Part shown: positions 9,060 to 18,328 of the stretch, in pieces
How positions within the stretch are numbered: the first letter of the stretch is position 1
Layout: the number at the start of each line of letters is the position of its first letter
Assembly (NCBI RefSeq): GCF_006516965.1
Contig: NZ_VHLH01000018.1
Location: 1-64,000, forward strand
Reading direction: 5' to 3'
Origin: Pararhizobium mangrovi
GTDB taxonomy: Bacteria > Pseudomonadota > Alphaproteobacteria > Rhizobiales > Rhizobiaceae
DNA length: 64,000 bases
Notes under the pieces: model-generated
Seen by the model: only the letters and a program-made list of their open reading frames with translations
The model's database searches: none
What the model was told of the DNA's origin: nothing
Program-made: the position numbers and the translations under genes

Positions 9060-9848
9060 ATGGCGAATGCGGAGCAGAAATCGAAGACGGAAGGTCTCGA
9101 AGACACCATGGGCGGCGAAGGGGTCGTCACCCGCTCGGTGCAGAAGATGGTCGACGGGGCGGAGCAGCTCAACCTGAAATATGCCTCGCACGGCAATCCT
9201 GCCGTCTACGATACGGATGCTTTCCCTTGGGCGCGCGAAGTCGAGGCCGAATGGAAGCTGATCCGCGCCGAACTCGACCAGATCCTCACCCGCAAGGGCG
9301 AGCTTCCCGCCTTCCACGAGATCTCCACCGAAGTGCGTTCGATCTCGAACGACCAGAATTGGAAGACCTTTTTCCTATGCGGTTACGGCATTAAGTCCGA
9401 GGAAGCGATCCGACAGTGCCCCGAGACATGGCGGATCCTGCAGAAGATCCCCGGCCTCAAATCGGCGATGTTCTCGATCTTCGAACCCGGCAAGCACCTG
9501 CCGCCGCATCGCGGACCCTATAACGGCGTCCTGCGGTTCCATCTCGGCCTGATGGTGCCCGACGAGCCGGAGCACATCGGCATCCGTGTCGACGACCGCA
9601 CGTGCCATTGGGAAGAGGGCAAGGCGCTCATCTTCGACGACGCCTACGAGCACGAGGCCTGGAACCACTCCGACGAGGTCCGCGTGGTGCTCTTCGTCGA
9701 TTTCGTCAAGCCGACCAGGTTTCCAGCGAACCTGACGAACCGGGCGATCCTGAACCTTGCCGTCTTCACCCCCTTCATTCGCGAGGGCTACAAGGCCCAC
9801 AAGAAGTGGGAGAAGATGTTCTACGGCGAGGGTACGAAGCACCGCTGA
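9060..9848 (+). CDS. aspartyl/asparaginyl beta-hydroxylase family dioxygenase (LpxO/OlsC-like)
   Basis: 262 aa, Fe(II)/2-oxoglutarate dioxygenase of the aspartyl/asparaginyl beta-hydroxylase family. Candidate iron/2-OG residues are in HRGPYNGVLRFHL (H150, R151, H161) and DDAYEHEAWNHSDEVRVVLF (H198, R208). Bacterial relatives hydroxylate the 2-position of lipid A acyl chains (LpxO) or ornithine-lipid acyl chains (OlsC/OlsD). A lipid substrate is therefore more likely than a protein one, but this is family inference. The middle segment FLCGYG near 105-110 is typical of the family. Convergent with the AsmA-like gene 67 bp away. No signal peptide; possible membrane association through hydrophobic patches. 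Confidence 0.82.
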   Translation: MANAEQKSKTEGLEDTMGGEGVVTRSVQKMVDGAEQLNLKYASHGNPAVYDTDAFPWAREVEAEWKLIRAELDQILTRKGELPAFHEISTEVRSISNDQNWKTFFLCGYGIKSEEAIRQCPETWRILQKIPGLKSAMFSIFEPGKHLPPHRGPYNGVLRFHLGLMVPDEPEHIGIRVDDRTCHWEEGKALIFDDAYEHEAWNHSDEVRVVLFVDFVKPTRFPANLTNRAILNLAVFTPFIREGYKAHKKWEKMFYGEGTKHR

Positions 9849-9915
9849 GCGGGTCCGCGCGGCAGCGTCGCGCCGCGGGTTACGGCTGCGGCGCTCGTCG
9901 CGTATGGCGGGGCGC

Positions 9916-11781
9916 TCAGCGCGTGACGACGGGCGAGATCACGGGCGAGGGCCACGAGCCGCCGACGAAGAAGCGCAGGCCGTCGTCGGTGTCATCGGGC
10001 TTGGCCGCGCCCTTCTTCGGCGCCGGTTTCGGCTCCAGGCTGCCCGTCATGGCAAGGCTGCCGCGCGCATAGGGCACGACGCCGTTCAGCCGGATGACGG
10101 TATCGTTCGTCGTGATCGTCGCGTCGTTGATCTCGGCCATGCCGTCGGAAAACCGGCAGTCGAGCTTTGCGGAAGCGAAGTCGAGCGCATCGCCCGAAAT
10201 CTTCGACAGATCGAAGAAGCGTTCCTTCGCGGCGAGTGCGCGGAAAGCCGCGAGATCGAGCTTCGGGATCGTGCCGTTGCCGACGGAAAGCTTCATCTGC
10301 CCGGTGATGTCGCTGATGCCCGTCGCCCACAACGGATGGTCCGATTGCAGTTCCAGCCGCAGCGAGCCGCGTCCGCGCGGCAGCGGTCCGCTGAGCTTCA
10401 TCGCGTCGTACATCGCGCCGAGGTCGACGTTGTCGGCAGCCGCACGCACCATGCCGCCGCCGTCGAGCCCCTTTTCGGAAATGCGCACCTCGCCGTTGAG
10501 CGAGCCGCCATAGGCGCTGGCGTCGCCGATCTCGAAAGACGCGCGCCCTTCGCTGATGCGTGCCGTGGCCGCCACGTCGTCGAGCATCATGGGGCCGAGC
10601 TTCGCCGACTGGGCGGAAAGGCGAAGGTCGAGGCCGAGCTGGCGCAGGAAGCGCGTGTCGACCGTCGTGGCGATGTTCTGTCCCGGTTTCGGCAACGGGC
10701 TGAAGGCGCGCAGGAACGACACGATGTCGAGCGAATTGAAGGCGATCGTGCCCGCGATCACGGGAAAGCGCGGCTTCGGAAGGTTGACATCGAGCACGCC
10801 GATGCCGCGATTTCCACCGACCTTCAGCGTCAGATCGTCGAAATTGACGCGGTCGCTCTGCGTCGTCACATGGGCGTCCACGTTCAGCCGTCCGATCGCC
10901 GCGCCGGGCTTGATGTCGGCGCCGAACCACTGAAGGATCTTCTCGACGGAAGGCGTGTCGAGCGTCATGCGCCCGTCGAAGAACGGGCGTTCGGCGAGCG
11001 TCGTGGTACCGTTGAAGGCAAGGCCGATCGGCGAGGCGTCGAAGCTCGCCTTCAACCGCGCGTTGGCGCCGCCGATCAGGAGCAGCGGCTGGCTGGAACT
11101 GGCGGCGAGATGGACCTTCTTGCCGCGGAACATGCCGCGTAGGTCCATGCTGGCGTTTCCGAGCGTCTCGGGCCAGTCGATGGTGCCGGAAAGGTCGGTG
11201 ATCGTCTCGATATCGTCGTCGCGATGGTCGATGTAACGGATCGTGCCGCCAGAGATCGCGATCGTGCCCAGCGAATAGTCGGGGACCGAACCCGCCTTCT
11301 TGTTGCCGTTGGCGCGGGCACGGGCGATCCTCGCGGCTTCCGCGATTCGCCCGAAATCCGAACGCCAGTTGACGAGGCCCGTCGCGCCTCGCTCCACGGT
11401 GAAGATCGGCGAGCGGAAGAGAAGGCGCGTGAAATGGGGCTTACCCGTCAGTGCCGAGAGCACCGAGAACTCACCCTCGACGCTGCTCGCGACGGCGATC
11501 GGCTTGGCGTGCGGACGGCGCGGATAGAGCGCGACGTTGTCGAAGGTGATCGTCGGGATCGGCCAGAATGTGAGCTTGGGGTTGTTGCCGAGCGTTACCC
11601 GCTGGCCCGCCCATGCACCGATATCGTGCTTGAGGCGCTGGCGCACGAGATCCGTCGAGACGGCCAGCGGCACCGCCACGGCGATGAGGGCGAAAGCGAC
11701 GACGGTGAACGCCACGATGGAAAGCGCCCAGCGAAGCCTGCGCCTTCCCCTGTTGCGTACGGCGCGATGGACGAACAGCAT
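9916..11781 (-). CDS. AsmA-like outer-membrane assembly/lipid transport protein
   Basis: 621 aa. One N-terminal membrane anchor (about residues 13-38, LRWALSIVAFTVVAFALIAV) is followed by a long beta-rich periplasmic region beginning VPLAVSTDLVRQRLKHDIGAWAGQRV, the typical AsmA N-terminal domain, and the C-terminal AsmA repeat region with GSLRLELQSDHPLWATGISDITGQMKLSVG. The C-terminus ends in a basic/proline-rich KPAPKKGAAK stretch. AsmA-like proteins act in envelope homeostasis and are proposed lipid carriers. The start at 11781 places the anchor correctly; the frame continues upstream into the acetoacetyl-CoA synthetase control region. Divergent from that gene with 193 bp between. Confidence 0.8.
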   Translation of the reverse strand: MLFVHRAVRNRGRRRLRWALSIVAFTVVAFALIAVAVPLAVSTDLVRQRLKHDIGAWAGQRVTLGNNPKLTFWPIPTITFDNVALYPRRPHAKPIAVASSVEGEFSVLSALTGKPHFTRLLFRSPIFTVERGATGLVNWRSDFGRIAEAARIARARANGNKKAGSVPDYSLGTIAISGGTIRYIDHRDDDIETITDLSGTIDWPETLGNASMDLRGMFRGKKVHLAASSSQPLLLIGGANARLKASFDASPIGLAFNGTTTLAERPFFDGRMTLDTPSVEKILQWFGADIKPGAAIGRLNVDAHVTTQSDRVNFDDLTLKVGGNRGIGVLDVNLPKPRFPVIAGTIAFNSLDIVSFLRAFSPLPKPGQNIATTVDTRFLRQLGLDLRLSAQSAKLGPMMLDDVAATARISEGRASFEIGDASAYGGSLNGEVRISEKGLDGGGMVRAAADNVDLGAMYDAMKLSGPLPRGRGSLRLELQSDHPLWATGISDITGQMKLSVGNGTIPKLDLAAFRALAAKERFFDLSKISGDALDFASAKLDCRFSDGMAEINDATITTNDTVIRLNGVVPYARGSLAMTGSLEPKPAPKKGAAKPDDTDDGLRFFVGGSWPSPVISPVVTR

Positions 11782-11974
11782 CTCTCGCTTGGGGTTTTCG
11801 GTCCTTCGATCAAGGCAGTAGAGCCTGGGGCCGACCTTTGCAATCGTTCGATCCCGAAAACGGCCGCGAAGGTTAAATTTGCCGGGCGGCCGTTTGCCGC
11901 CATCGGCGGTGGTGGTAGAGCGTGGTCGTGACGGTCTGGAACGCACCGCGTCGGTTCGAGCGAGGAGGAAAGCG

Positions 11975-13930
11975 ATGATCGAGGGACAACCGCTCTGGGA
12001 GCCGAGCGCCGAACGCATCGAGGCAAGCAGGCTGTTCGCCATGATGCGCCGCTGCAGCGAGGCTGCCGGTCGAGACTTCTCCGATTACGCGGAATTCCAC
12101 GCCTGGACCGTCGCCGAGCCCGCCCGCTTCTGGTCGGCGATGTGGGACGAGGCCGCAATCGTCGGCGAGAAAGGCGAACGCGTACTCGTCGACGGCGAGC
12201 GCATGCCCGGTGCACGTTTCTTTCCCGACGCGCGGCTGAACTACGCCGAAAACTGCCTGCGCCGCTCCGGCAGCGAAGATGCGATCGTCTTTCGTGGCGA
12301 GGACAAGGTCGAAAGGCGCATGTCCTTCGACGAACTGAATGCGGCGGTCTCCAGGCTCCAGCAGGCGTTGCGCGCGGCCGGCGTTACGCGTGGCGACCGG
12401 GTCGCGGCGATGCTTCCCAACATGCCCGAGACCATCATCGCCCTGCTCGCATGCGCCTCGATCGGCGCCATCTTTTCCTCCTGCTCGCCGGATTTCGGCG
12501 AGGCCGGCGTGATGGACCGCTTCGGCCAGATCGAGCCGAAGGTCTTCATCGCCTGCGACGGCTACTGGTACGACGGCAAGCAGCGGGACGTCGCCGACCG
12601 GCTTGTGGCCGTCAGTGCGAAGCTCCGGCCCGTCCACACCGTCGTCGTCGCGTATCTGGGTCAGGCCGAAGCCGTCGCCGAACGCGTGACGAACGGCATC
12701 AGCTACGATGCCTTCGTCGGCGCGCACGAGGCGCAGGCGGTAACCTTCGAGCGGCTGCCCTTCGACCATCCGCTCTACATCCTCTTTTCCTCCGGTACGA
12801 CGGGCGTCCCCAAATGCATCGTGCATTCGGCCGGCGGCGCGCTGATCCAGCACGTCAAGGAACACGCGCTGCATTGCGATCTGCGTGAAGGCGATCGGCT
12901 GTTCTACTTCACGACCTGCGGCTGGATGATGTGGAACTGGCTCGCGAGCGGCCTTGCGAGCGGGCTGACGCTTTGCCTTTTCGACGGTTCGCCCTTCGCC
13001 CCGGACGGCTCGGTGCTCTTCGACTACGCCGAGGCGGAGCGGTTCACGCTCTTCGGCACCTCCGCGAAATACATCGATGCGGTGCGCAAGTCCGGCCTGC
13101 GGCCGATCGAGACGCACGATCTCTCGTCGCTCAAGGCCATGACGTCCACCGGCTCGCCATTGGCGCCGAGCGGCTTCGAGTTCGTCTACGAGGCGATCAA
13201 GCACGATCTGCAGCTCGCCTCGATCTCTGGCGGCACGGACATTGTGTCGTGCTTCGTGCTCGGCGTGCCGATCAGGCCGGTATGGGCGAGCGAGATCCAG
13301 GGACCCGGGCTCGGGCTCGCCGTCGATGTGGTCGACGAGGAGGGCCGCACGCTCGAACGCGGCAAGGGCGAGCTCGTCTGCCGCAAGCCGTTTCCCGTCA
13401 TGCCGGTGGAGTTCTGGAACGACCCCGACGGCAAGCGCTACCACGACGCCTATTTCGACCGCTTCGAGGGCATCTGGTGCCATGGCGACTTTGCGGAATG
13501 GACCGAGCATGGCGGCATTGTCATCCACGGCCGCTCGGACGCGACGCTCAACCCGGGCGGCGTGCGGATCGGCACTGCCGAGATCTACAATCAGGTCGAG
13601 CAGATGCCCGAGATCGCCGAGGCCCTGTGTGTCGGGCAGGAATGGAAGGACGACGTGCGCGTCATCCTTTTCGTCGTGCTCGCCGAGGGCGTGACGCTCG
13701 ACGACGACCTGACGGCGGCCGTCAAGAAGAAGATCCGTTCCGGCGCTTCGCCGCGCCACGTCCCGGCCAAGGTGATCGCCGTCGACGCCATTCCGCGCAC
13801 CAAATCCGGCAAGATCACCGAACTTGCCGTGCGCGACGTGATCCACGGACGTCCCGTCAAGAACAAGAGCGCGCTCGCCAACCCGGAAGCGCTCGACCTT
13901 TACGCGGAGCTTTCCGAACTCGAGACGTAA
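11975..13930 (+). CDS. acsA: acetoacetyl-CoA synthetase
   Basis: 651 aa, the standard length for acetoacetate-CoA ligase of the ANL superfamily. It activates acetoacetate to acetoacetyl-CoA using ATP in the cytosol. Seen: the N-terminal [15 protein letters not shown]; the phosphate loop [15 protein letters not shown]; the family-typical [16 protein letters not shown]; and the C-terminal catalytic lysine in [19 protein letters not shown] at 11975 follows GAGGAGG with good spacing. In rhizobia this enzyme serves poly-hydroxybutyrate/acetoacetate re-use. Here the phasin at 17431 and the acetoacetate-producing carnitine pathway at 54998-57392 give two plausible sources of substrate in the same window. 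Confidence 0.95.
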   Translation: MIEGQPLWEPSAERIEASRLFAMMRRCSEAAGRDFSDYAEFHAWTVAEPARFWSAMWDEAAIVGEKGERVLVDGERMPGARFFPDARLNYAENCLRRSGSEDAIVFRGEDKVERRMSFDELNAAVSRLQQALRAAGVTRGDRVAAMLPNMPETIIALLACASIGAIFSSCSPDFGEAGVMDRFGQIEPKVFIACDGYWYDGKQRDVADRLVAVSAKLRPVHTVVVAYLGQAEAVAERVTNGISYDAFVGAHEAQAVTFERLPFDHPLYILFSSGTTGVPKCIVHSAGGALIQHVKEHALHCDLREGDRLFYFTTCGWMMWNWLASGLASGLTLCLFDGSPFAPDGSVLFDYAEAERFTLFGTSAKYIDAVRKSGLRPIETHDLSSLKAMTSTGSPLAPSGFEFVYEAIKHDLQLASISGGTDIVSCFVLGVPIRPVWASEIQGPGLGLAVDVVDEEGRTLERGKGELVCRKPFPVMPVEFWNDPDGKRYHDAYFDRFEGIWCHGDFAEWTEHGGIVIHGRSDATLNPGGVRIGTAEIYNQVEQMPEIAEALCVGQEWKDDVRVILFVVLAEGVTLDDDLTAAVKKKIRSGASPRHVPAKVIAVDAIPRTKSGKITELAVRDVIHGRPVKNKSALANPEALDLYAELSELET

Positions 13931-13955
13931 ATTTCCCGGGATCGTGCCGGAGCGC

Positions 13956-16900
13956 TCACTCGGCAAGCACGCGCTGGGCAGGGAAGGTGATCGTGATCAG
14001 CGTGCCTTCCTGCGGCGCGGAGGTGATGGCGAAACGGGCGTAGTTCGCCTCGACCATGGCTCGCGTCAGCGGCAGGCCGAGGCCCGTTCCGTCGCCACGC
14101 GGCCGGCTTGCGCCGCTCACCTGACGGAAGGGTTTCAGCGCCTGTTCCAGCTCCTTCTCGCTCATGCCGACGCCGGTGTCGCGGATACGCAGCGTCACGC
14201 CGCCATCGCTGTCGGCGATCGTCGAAACGACGATCTGCCCGCCGGCGGGCGTGAAGCGGATGGCGTTCGAAAGCAGGTTGAGGGCGATCTGCTTGAGCGA
14301 CCGCTGGTCGGCGATGACGGCCGGCACGGTCGCCGAAAGGCTGGTGCGGATGATGACGCGTTCGCTGTTCGCCTGCGGCTGAAGTAGCGAGACGGCGTCC
14401 GCGATCGTGTCGTTCAGCGCGACCTCGGCAAAGGCGACTTCCATCTCGCCGGCCTCGATCTTGGAAATGTCGAGAAGATCGTTGACGATGTCGAGCACGT
14501 GCTTGCCCGACCGGCCGATGTCGTGGGCATATTCGAGATAACGCGGGCTGCCGATCGGCCCGAAGCGCTGCTCCGACATCATGTCGGAAAAGCCGATGAT
14601 GGCGTTGAGCGGCGTACGGATCTCGTGGCTGACGCGGGCGAGGAATTCGCTCTTGTGGGCACTCGCCTGTTCGGCCGCCTGCTTTGCGGTGCGCAGTTCG
14701 TCCTCGGTGCGCTTCCACTGCGTGATGTCGCGCATGACGGCGCAATAGCCGCCCGAACCGGAAAGCCTGCCGATCGTCATGAAGAGCGGCAGGAAGCCGC
14801 CGGACGCCTCGCGGCCGATCACCTCTCGCCCGTCGTTCAGCACGCGCGCGACGCCGTGTTCGGAAAGCCCCTGGAGATAGTCCATCACCGCGCGCTGGCT
14901 CTCGTGCGCAAACAGCTTGGCGAACGGTTGGGCACGGGTTTCGCTCTCCTCGTAGTCGAAGAGCGCGCTCGCCGAACGGTTCATGGAGCGGATCTCGCCG
15001 TATTCGCCGAGGATGACGACGCCGTCCGTCGCCGTTTCGAGGATCGAGCGCAGCTCGCTCACCTCGAGCGCCAGGGCCTCGGCGCGCTCCTTCGCACGCT
15101 CTGCGTCGTCGCGTGCGGTCTCGTCGCTTGCGGGCGTCGCCGGCTCGATCGGCACCAGCGAAAGCATCAGCGCGCGCCGGCCGGTCCAGTCGATCGACTG
15201 GAGGCGCGCGCGGACCGATCGCGTTCCGCCATCGGCATGGCTGAGTTCCACCGCGCCCGACGGCGCCGGCTGGACGGCCACTTCGGGCTCCTCGTTCGCG
15301 AAGAGGCCGTCGATGCCGTCGGCTGCGGCGAAGGCTGCCAGATCCGCATAGCCCGTCAGGGCGAGGAAGGCCGCGTTGGCGTAGAGCGGCACGCCTTCGC
15401 TATGGATCAGCACGGCGAGCGGCAGGTCGGCGAGTACGCTCGCCTCGGCGTCCTTTTCGGCAGGCCGGCCTGCGAAGGCTGAAGGCATGGCGCCGGGCGG
15501 AAGTGTGTTCGCATCAGGACGTGCAGCCTCTCCGATCGCTTCCTCATCGCCGATCTCGGCCGTTTGCGGATCGTCCGGTTGGAATGCGTCGGCTTTGTGG
15601 GCCGTCGGATCGACGCTCGGCTCGTCCTGCCGTTCCGGAGGTTCCGCCGGGGCGTCAACGATCGCGCTTCGGGCGTCGTCGAGCGACGCCGGCGCTTTAT
15701 CCGTCGACGTGGCGTCATCGCCATCGCGCGCTTCTTCCGCAGGCACGCGAACGAAGGCGGCTTCGAGCTTCCTGCCGATCTCGCGAAAGGCGGCCTGTTC
15801 GCCGGTCGACAGCGGCACGCGTACGGGCGGTCGGTGGTCCTTGAGCTCGACGACCGGGGCGAGCGCGAGCGCACGCCCCTGCGGCCCGGTGTCGGCGGAC
15901 GGCGTTTCGGTTTCTTGCGAACCGTTTCGTGCCTCGGCCCCGTCGTCGGGCAAGGGAGATGGCTGTGCCTCGTTCGCCGAACCCGGCCTTTTGGTGTCGG
16001 CGAGGGCAAGGCCGATCGATTCGGGATCGCTTACCGCTTCCGCCGGCCGCACGATGCCGAAGCCGCGGAAGCCGGTAAAGCCGTGGTCGCGGCTATAGGC
16101 GGGCAGGGCGGCGAGATCGATCGGAACGGCGAGCTCGGTCCCCTGCACGGGCCAGAGAACGCTGCGCCCGGACCAGGTTTCGCGGCGTTCGATCAGCGTG
16201 GCGATACCGGAATCGGCATCGAAGCCGAAGATCCGCGCCACGTCGGAAAAGCGCCGGCCGACGACGTCGGCAGCATTCGGGCCGACGGTGTTCGCCAGCT
16301 CGTGCGAGACATGCGTGAACCGGCTCTCCTCGTCGAGGCGCCAAGAGAAGCGGACGGGATCGCCTTCCTGGGCGAACACGAACGGTTCGCCGGCATCGGC
16401 ATTCGCCTCTTCCTTCCGGTCGGTCGGCGTCTCTTCTTTCGGGTCGGCCGGCATCTGGCGATCCTGCAAATTCTGCCCCTCGGTTCCGTCCAGACGTTCG
16501 CTTTGAACGCGCGTCGTATCATTCGATCCGCCGGGCGCCTCCGGTTCGAGCGCGAAAAGCAGGTGAAGCGGCGGATCGTCGATCAGCCGTGCGATCGCGG
16601 CCGGCAGCAGGCCGTGCGCGGTTTCGATACGGCGCTTGACGAGACGACCCTTCGCGCCGGCGACGGCCGCGACGAGGTCGCCGCGTGCGCTTTCGCCAAG
16701 CGCGAGGCCCGGCATCCCGCTCGAATGGGCGAGGACGGCGCCCGTCGCGTCGAGCACGGCCACATGCGTATCCGCATCGCCGAGCCCAGAAACGATGTGA
16801 GCGGCGGCTTCGTCTGGCGTCGGGCGCACGGCCGGCGGTCCTCCCGAAAGCAGAAACGCGGGCCAGCCGTTCGCCAGGCGAAGGGCTGAAAGGCGTACGC

Positions 16901-17198
16901 TCGAAAGGCGGCTCGCGAAGCCCTGCGCAATGCGCAACGTAACGGTCTGTTCGCCGGCCGCCGAGCGCGACCGGGAAGCGGCCGAACGAAGCTGGCGGCG
17001 AAGCGCTTCGTGCCCGGTCGCCCAACGCTCTGCGAGCGCCTCGGGGCAGGCATAGCCGAAGAGGCCGGCCCCGGCGCCGTTCGCCCACAGCACTTCGCTG
17101 CAGTCGAGCGAGAGCACCACGAGCGCCTCCCCGGCCGCGAAACGGGCTCGCACGTGCTCATGGACAGCGATGTCGATGAAGGACGTTCCAGCCGGCAT
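13956..17198 (-). CDS. cytoplasmic multi-PAS histidine kinase, PdhS/PleC-DivJ family-like
   Basis: About 1080 aa with no convincing membrane segment. The N-terminus carries PAS-like sequence (LSLDCSEVLWANGAGAGLFG); a long acidic, low-complexity middle (about residues 240-600) follows; further PAS-like segments occur near LIHSEGVPLYANAAFLALTG and VVILGEYGEIRSMNRSASAL. The kinase core has the H-box SHEIRTPLNAIIGFSDMMSE (His near 858), N-box NLLSNAIRFTP, G1 DTGVGM and G2 GTGLGLPL, ending at the C-terminus, so there is no receiver domain. Architecture and H-box match the PdhS/PleC/DivJ kinases that control the DivK-CtrA cell-cycle pathway in alphaproteobacteria. The start at 17198 (ATG with GGGG upstream) is preferred over an in-frame TTG at 17243. 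Convergent with acsA, only 25 bp apart. Confidence 0.8.
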   Translation of the reverse strand: MPAGTSFIDIAVHEHVRARFAAGEALVVLSLDCSEVLWANGAGAGLFGYACPEALAERWATGHEALRRQLRSAASRSRSAAGEQTVTLRIAQGFASRLSSVRLSALRLANGWPAFLLSGGPPAVRPTPDEAAAHIVSGLGDADTHVAVLDATGAVLAHSSGMPGLALGESARGDLVAAVAGAKGRLVKRRIETAHGLLPAAIARLIDDPPLHLLFALEPEAPGGSNDTTRVQSERLDGTEGQNLQDRQMPADPKEETPTDRKEEANADAGEPFVFAQEGDPVRFSWRLDEESRFTHVSHELANTVGPNAADVVGRRFSDVARIFGFDADSGIATLIERRETWSGRSVLWPVQGTELAVPIDLAALPAYSRDHGFTGFRGFGIVRPAEAVSDPESIGLALADTKRPGSANEAQPSPLPDDGAEARNGSQETETPSADTGPQGRALALAPVVELKDHRPPVRVPLSTGEQAAFREIGRKLEAAFVRVPAEEARDGDDATSTDKAPASLDDARSAIVDAPAEPPERQDEPSVDPTAHKADAFQPDDPQTAEIGDEEAIGEAARPDANTLPPGAMPSAFAGRPAEKDAEASVLADLPLAVLIHSEGVPLYANAAFLALTGYADLAAFAAADGIDGLFANEEPEVAVQPAPSGAVELSHADGGTRSVRARLQSIDWTGRRALMLSLVPIEPATPASDETARDDAERAKERAEALALEVSELRSILETATDGVVILGEYGEIRSMNRSASALFDYEESETRAQPFAKLFAHESQRAVMDYLQGLSEHGVARVLNDGREVIGREASGGFLPLFMTIGRLSGSGGYCAVMRDITQWKRTEDELRTAKQAAEQASAHKSEFLARVSHEIRTPLNAIIGFSDMMSEQRFGPIGSPRYLEYAHDIGRSGKHVLDIVNDLLDISKIEAGEMEVAFAEVALNDTIADAVSLLQPQANSERVIIRTSLSATVPAVIADQRSLKQIALNLLSNAIRFTPAGGQIVVSTIADSDGGVTLRIRDTGVGMSEKELEQALKPFRQVSGASRPRGDGTGLGLPLTRAMVEANYARFAITSAPQEGTLITITFPAQRVLAE

Positions 17199-17329
17199 CA
17201 AGACCCCGATGGCGGCCCTCTTTCGGCCGTGTTCATTAACCAAACCTTAATAGCCCGTGGGCGCGCGCCGGTCCAGAAATCGGCGGGTTCGCGCGGCCGT
17301 TATCCTGCGTCAGGGTTAACGGCGCATGC

Positions 17330-17356
17330 TGCATTGCAAAAATATGTTGCACCGCA
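17330..17356. promoter_or_regulatory. two TGC-N3-GCA boxes before the phasin gene (candidate PhaR operator)
   Basis: TGCATTGCA at 17330-17338 and TGCACCGCA at 17348-17356, 18 bp apart start to start. PhaR, the repressor of phasin genes in alphaproteobacteria, binds TGC-N3-GCA-type palindromes. The second box overlaps the -35 element of the promoter at 17347-17375, where a bound repressor would block RNA polymerase. Confidence 0.6.
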
Positions 17357-17375
17357 CAACGAAATCCCTTATATT
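17347..17375 (+). promoter_or_regulatory. sigma-70-type promoter of the phasin gene
   Basis: -35 TTGCAC at 17347-17352, 17-bp spacer, -10 TATATT at 17370-17375, about 55 bp upstream of the phasin start. The spacing is ideal. It is overlapped by a PhaR-like box. Confidence 0.6.
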
Positions 17376-17430
17376 TCTGCCCGTAACGAAGAACGCCTTT
17401 GAAGAGGGTTCCAACCAAGGAGTGCATATA

Positions 17431-17901
17431 ATGGCTACCAAGAAGACCGAGAACACCGATGTCTTCAGCTTTTCCGCCTTCGATCCGACAAAGATCACGG
17501 AAACCTATCGCGATTTCGCCGAGAAGAGCATGCTGCAGTCGCGCGAGGGCTACACGCGCATGAAGACCGTCGCCGAGGACGCCACGAAGACGGCCGAGGC
17601 CACGCTCGAGAACGCGCAGGCAGGCACCGTCGAACTCGGCCTCAAGGCGATCGACTACATGCGCGCCCATACGGAGAATTCGCTTTCGCACATGGAAGCG
17701 CTGCTCGGCGTGAAGTCCGTCGCCGAAGTCATGGAACTCCAGAGCTCCTTCTTCCGCAAGCAGATGGAACTGGGCGCCGACCATGCCAAGTCCATGCAGG
17801 AGACCTCGCGCAAGGTCGCGGACGACGTCTCCAAGCCGGGCAAGTCGGCCATGGATAAGGCGATGAAGGAAGCCAAGTCGGTAACCGCCAACGCCGCCTG
17901 A
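17431..17901 (+). CDS. phasin (polyhydroxyalkanoate granule-associated protein)
   Basis: 156 aa, small, almost entirely helical and amphipathic, with the phasin pattern: an N-terminal FSFSAFDPTKITETYRDFAE, then repeated Ala/Lys/Glu heptads, AIDYMRAHTENSLSHMEALLG, and ELQSSFFRKQMELGADHAKS. Phasins coat polyhydroxyalkanoate granules and control their number and size. ATG at 17431 follows AAGGAG with good spacing; the longer open frame upstream contains the promoter and is not coding. Own promoter with PhaR-like boxes upstream and a T-rich terminator downstream: a single-gene unit. No PHA synthase is in the window. Confidence 0.93.
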   Translation: MATKKTENTDVFSFSAFDPTKITETYRDFAEKSMLQSREGYTRMKTVAEDATKTAEATLENAQAGTVELGLKAIDYMRAHTENSLSHMEALLGVKSVAEVMELQSSFFRKQMELGADHAKSMQETSRKVADDVSKPGKSAMDKAMKEAKSVTANAA

Positions 17902-17937
17902 GCGCGCCGTTCGCCTGCCGACAGGCCGTATCCGCAA

Positions 17938-17970
17938 GGGCCGGGCGCTCATTTGGAGCCCGGCCTTTTT
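17938..17970 (+). terminator. rho-independent terminator of the phasin gene
   Basis: GGCCGGGC pairs with GCCCGGCC around an 11-nt loop and is followed directly by TTTTT. Located about 37 nt after the phasin stop codon. Confidence 0.85.
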
Positions 17971-18082
17971 CATGTCCGCCGCCGCGCCGGGCCTCTTGCC
18001 AAAGGCGATGCTGCGCGGTAGGCAGCGCGGGACCGCAAACGGCGCGTTCCATCTGTGATGGGCGAATGCCGATCGGTCATGG

Positions 18083-18159
18083 GCGGTTGTAGCTCAGTTG
18101 GTTAGAGCGCAGGATTGTGGCTCCTGAGGTCGGTGGTTCGAATCCACCCAACCGTACCA
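18083..18159 (+). tRNA. tRNA-His (anticodon GTG), CCA encoded
   Basis: Cloverleaf read by eye. Acceptor GCGGTTG (18083-18089) pairs with CAACCGT (18149-18155) with a G1:U72 wobble. The D-arm contains GTTGGTTA, the anticodon stem CAGGA/TCCTG encloses loop TTGTGGC with anticodon GTG, and the T-arm is GGTGG-TTCGAAT-CCACC. The discriminator is A73 and CCA is encoded at 18157-18159. A73 with G1:U72 instead of C73 and a G-1:C73 pair is the known unusual identity of tRNA-His in many alphaproteobacteria. Confidence 0.96.
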
Positions 18160-18328
18160 TTAGCCTTTTCTCGGATATCGAGTTCGCTGCATCGTCGGGC
18201 TGCCGGTCTGACCGGAGCGCAAGTTCTGCACGACAGAATGCACCATGCGAAGTGCCGCCGGCATGTGCGTTCGATGCACCGACGGACCCCGCAGGCAGGG
18301 GCGCGCGAAGCTTTTCCATCGTCGGTGA

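Noticed and set aside
13092-13956. Frameshift or pseudogene in the long genes
   Set aside because: acsA, the kinase, the NRPS and the PKS/NRPS all read through with motifs in the expected order and no internal stops.
18083-18328. tRNA-His as an integration site for a genomic island
   Set aside because: No integrase gene and no direct repeat of the tRNA 3' end was found in the window.
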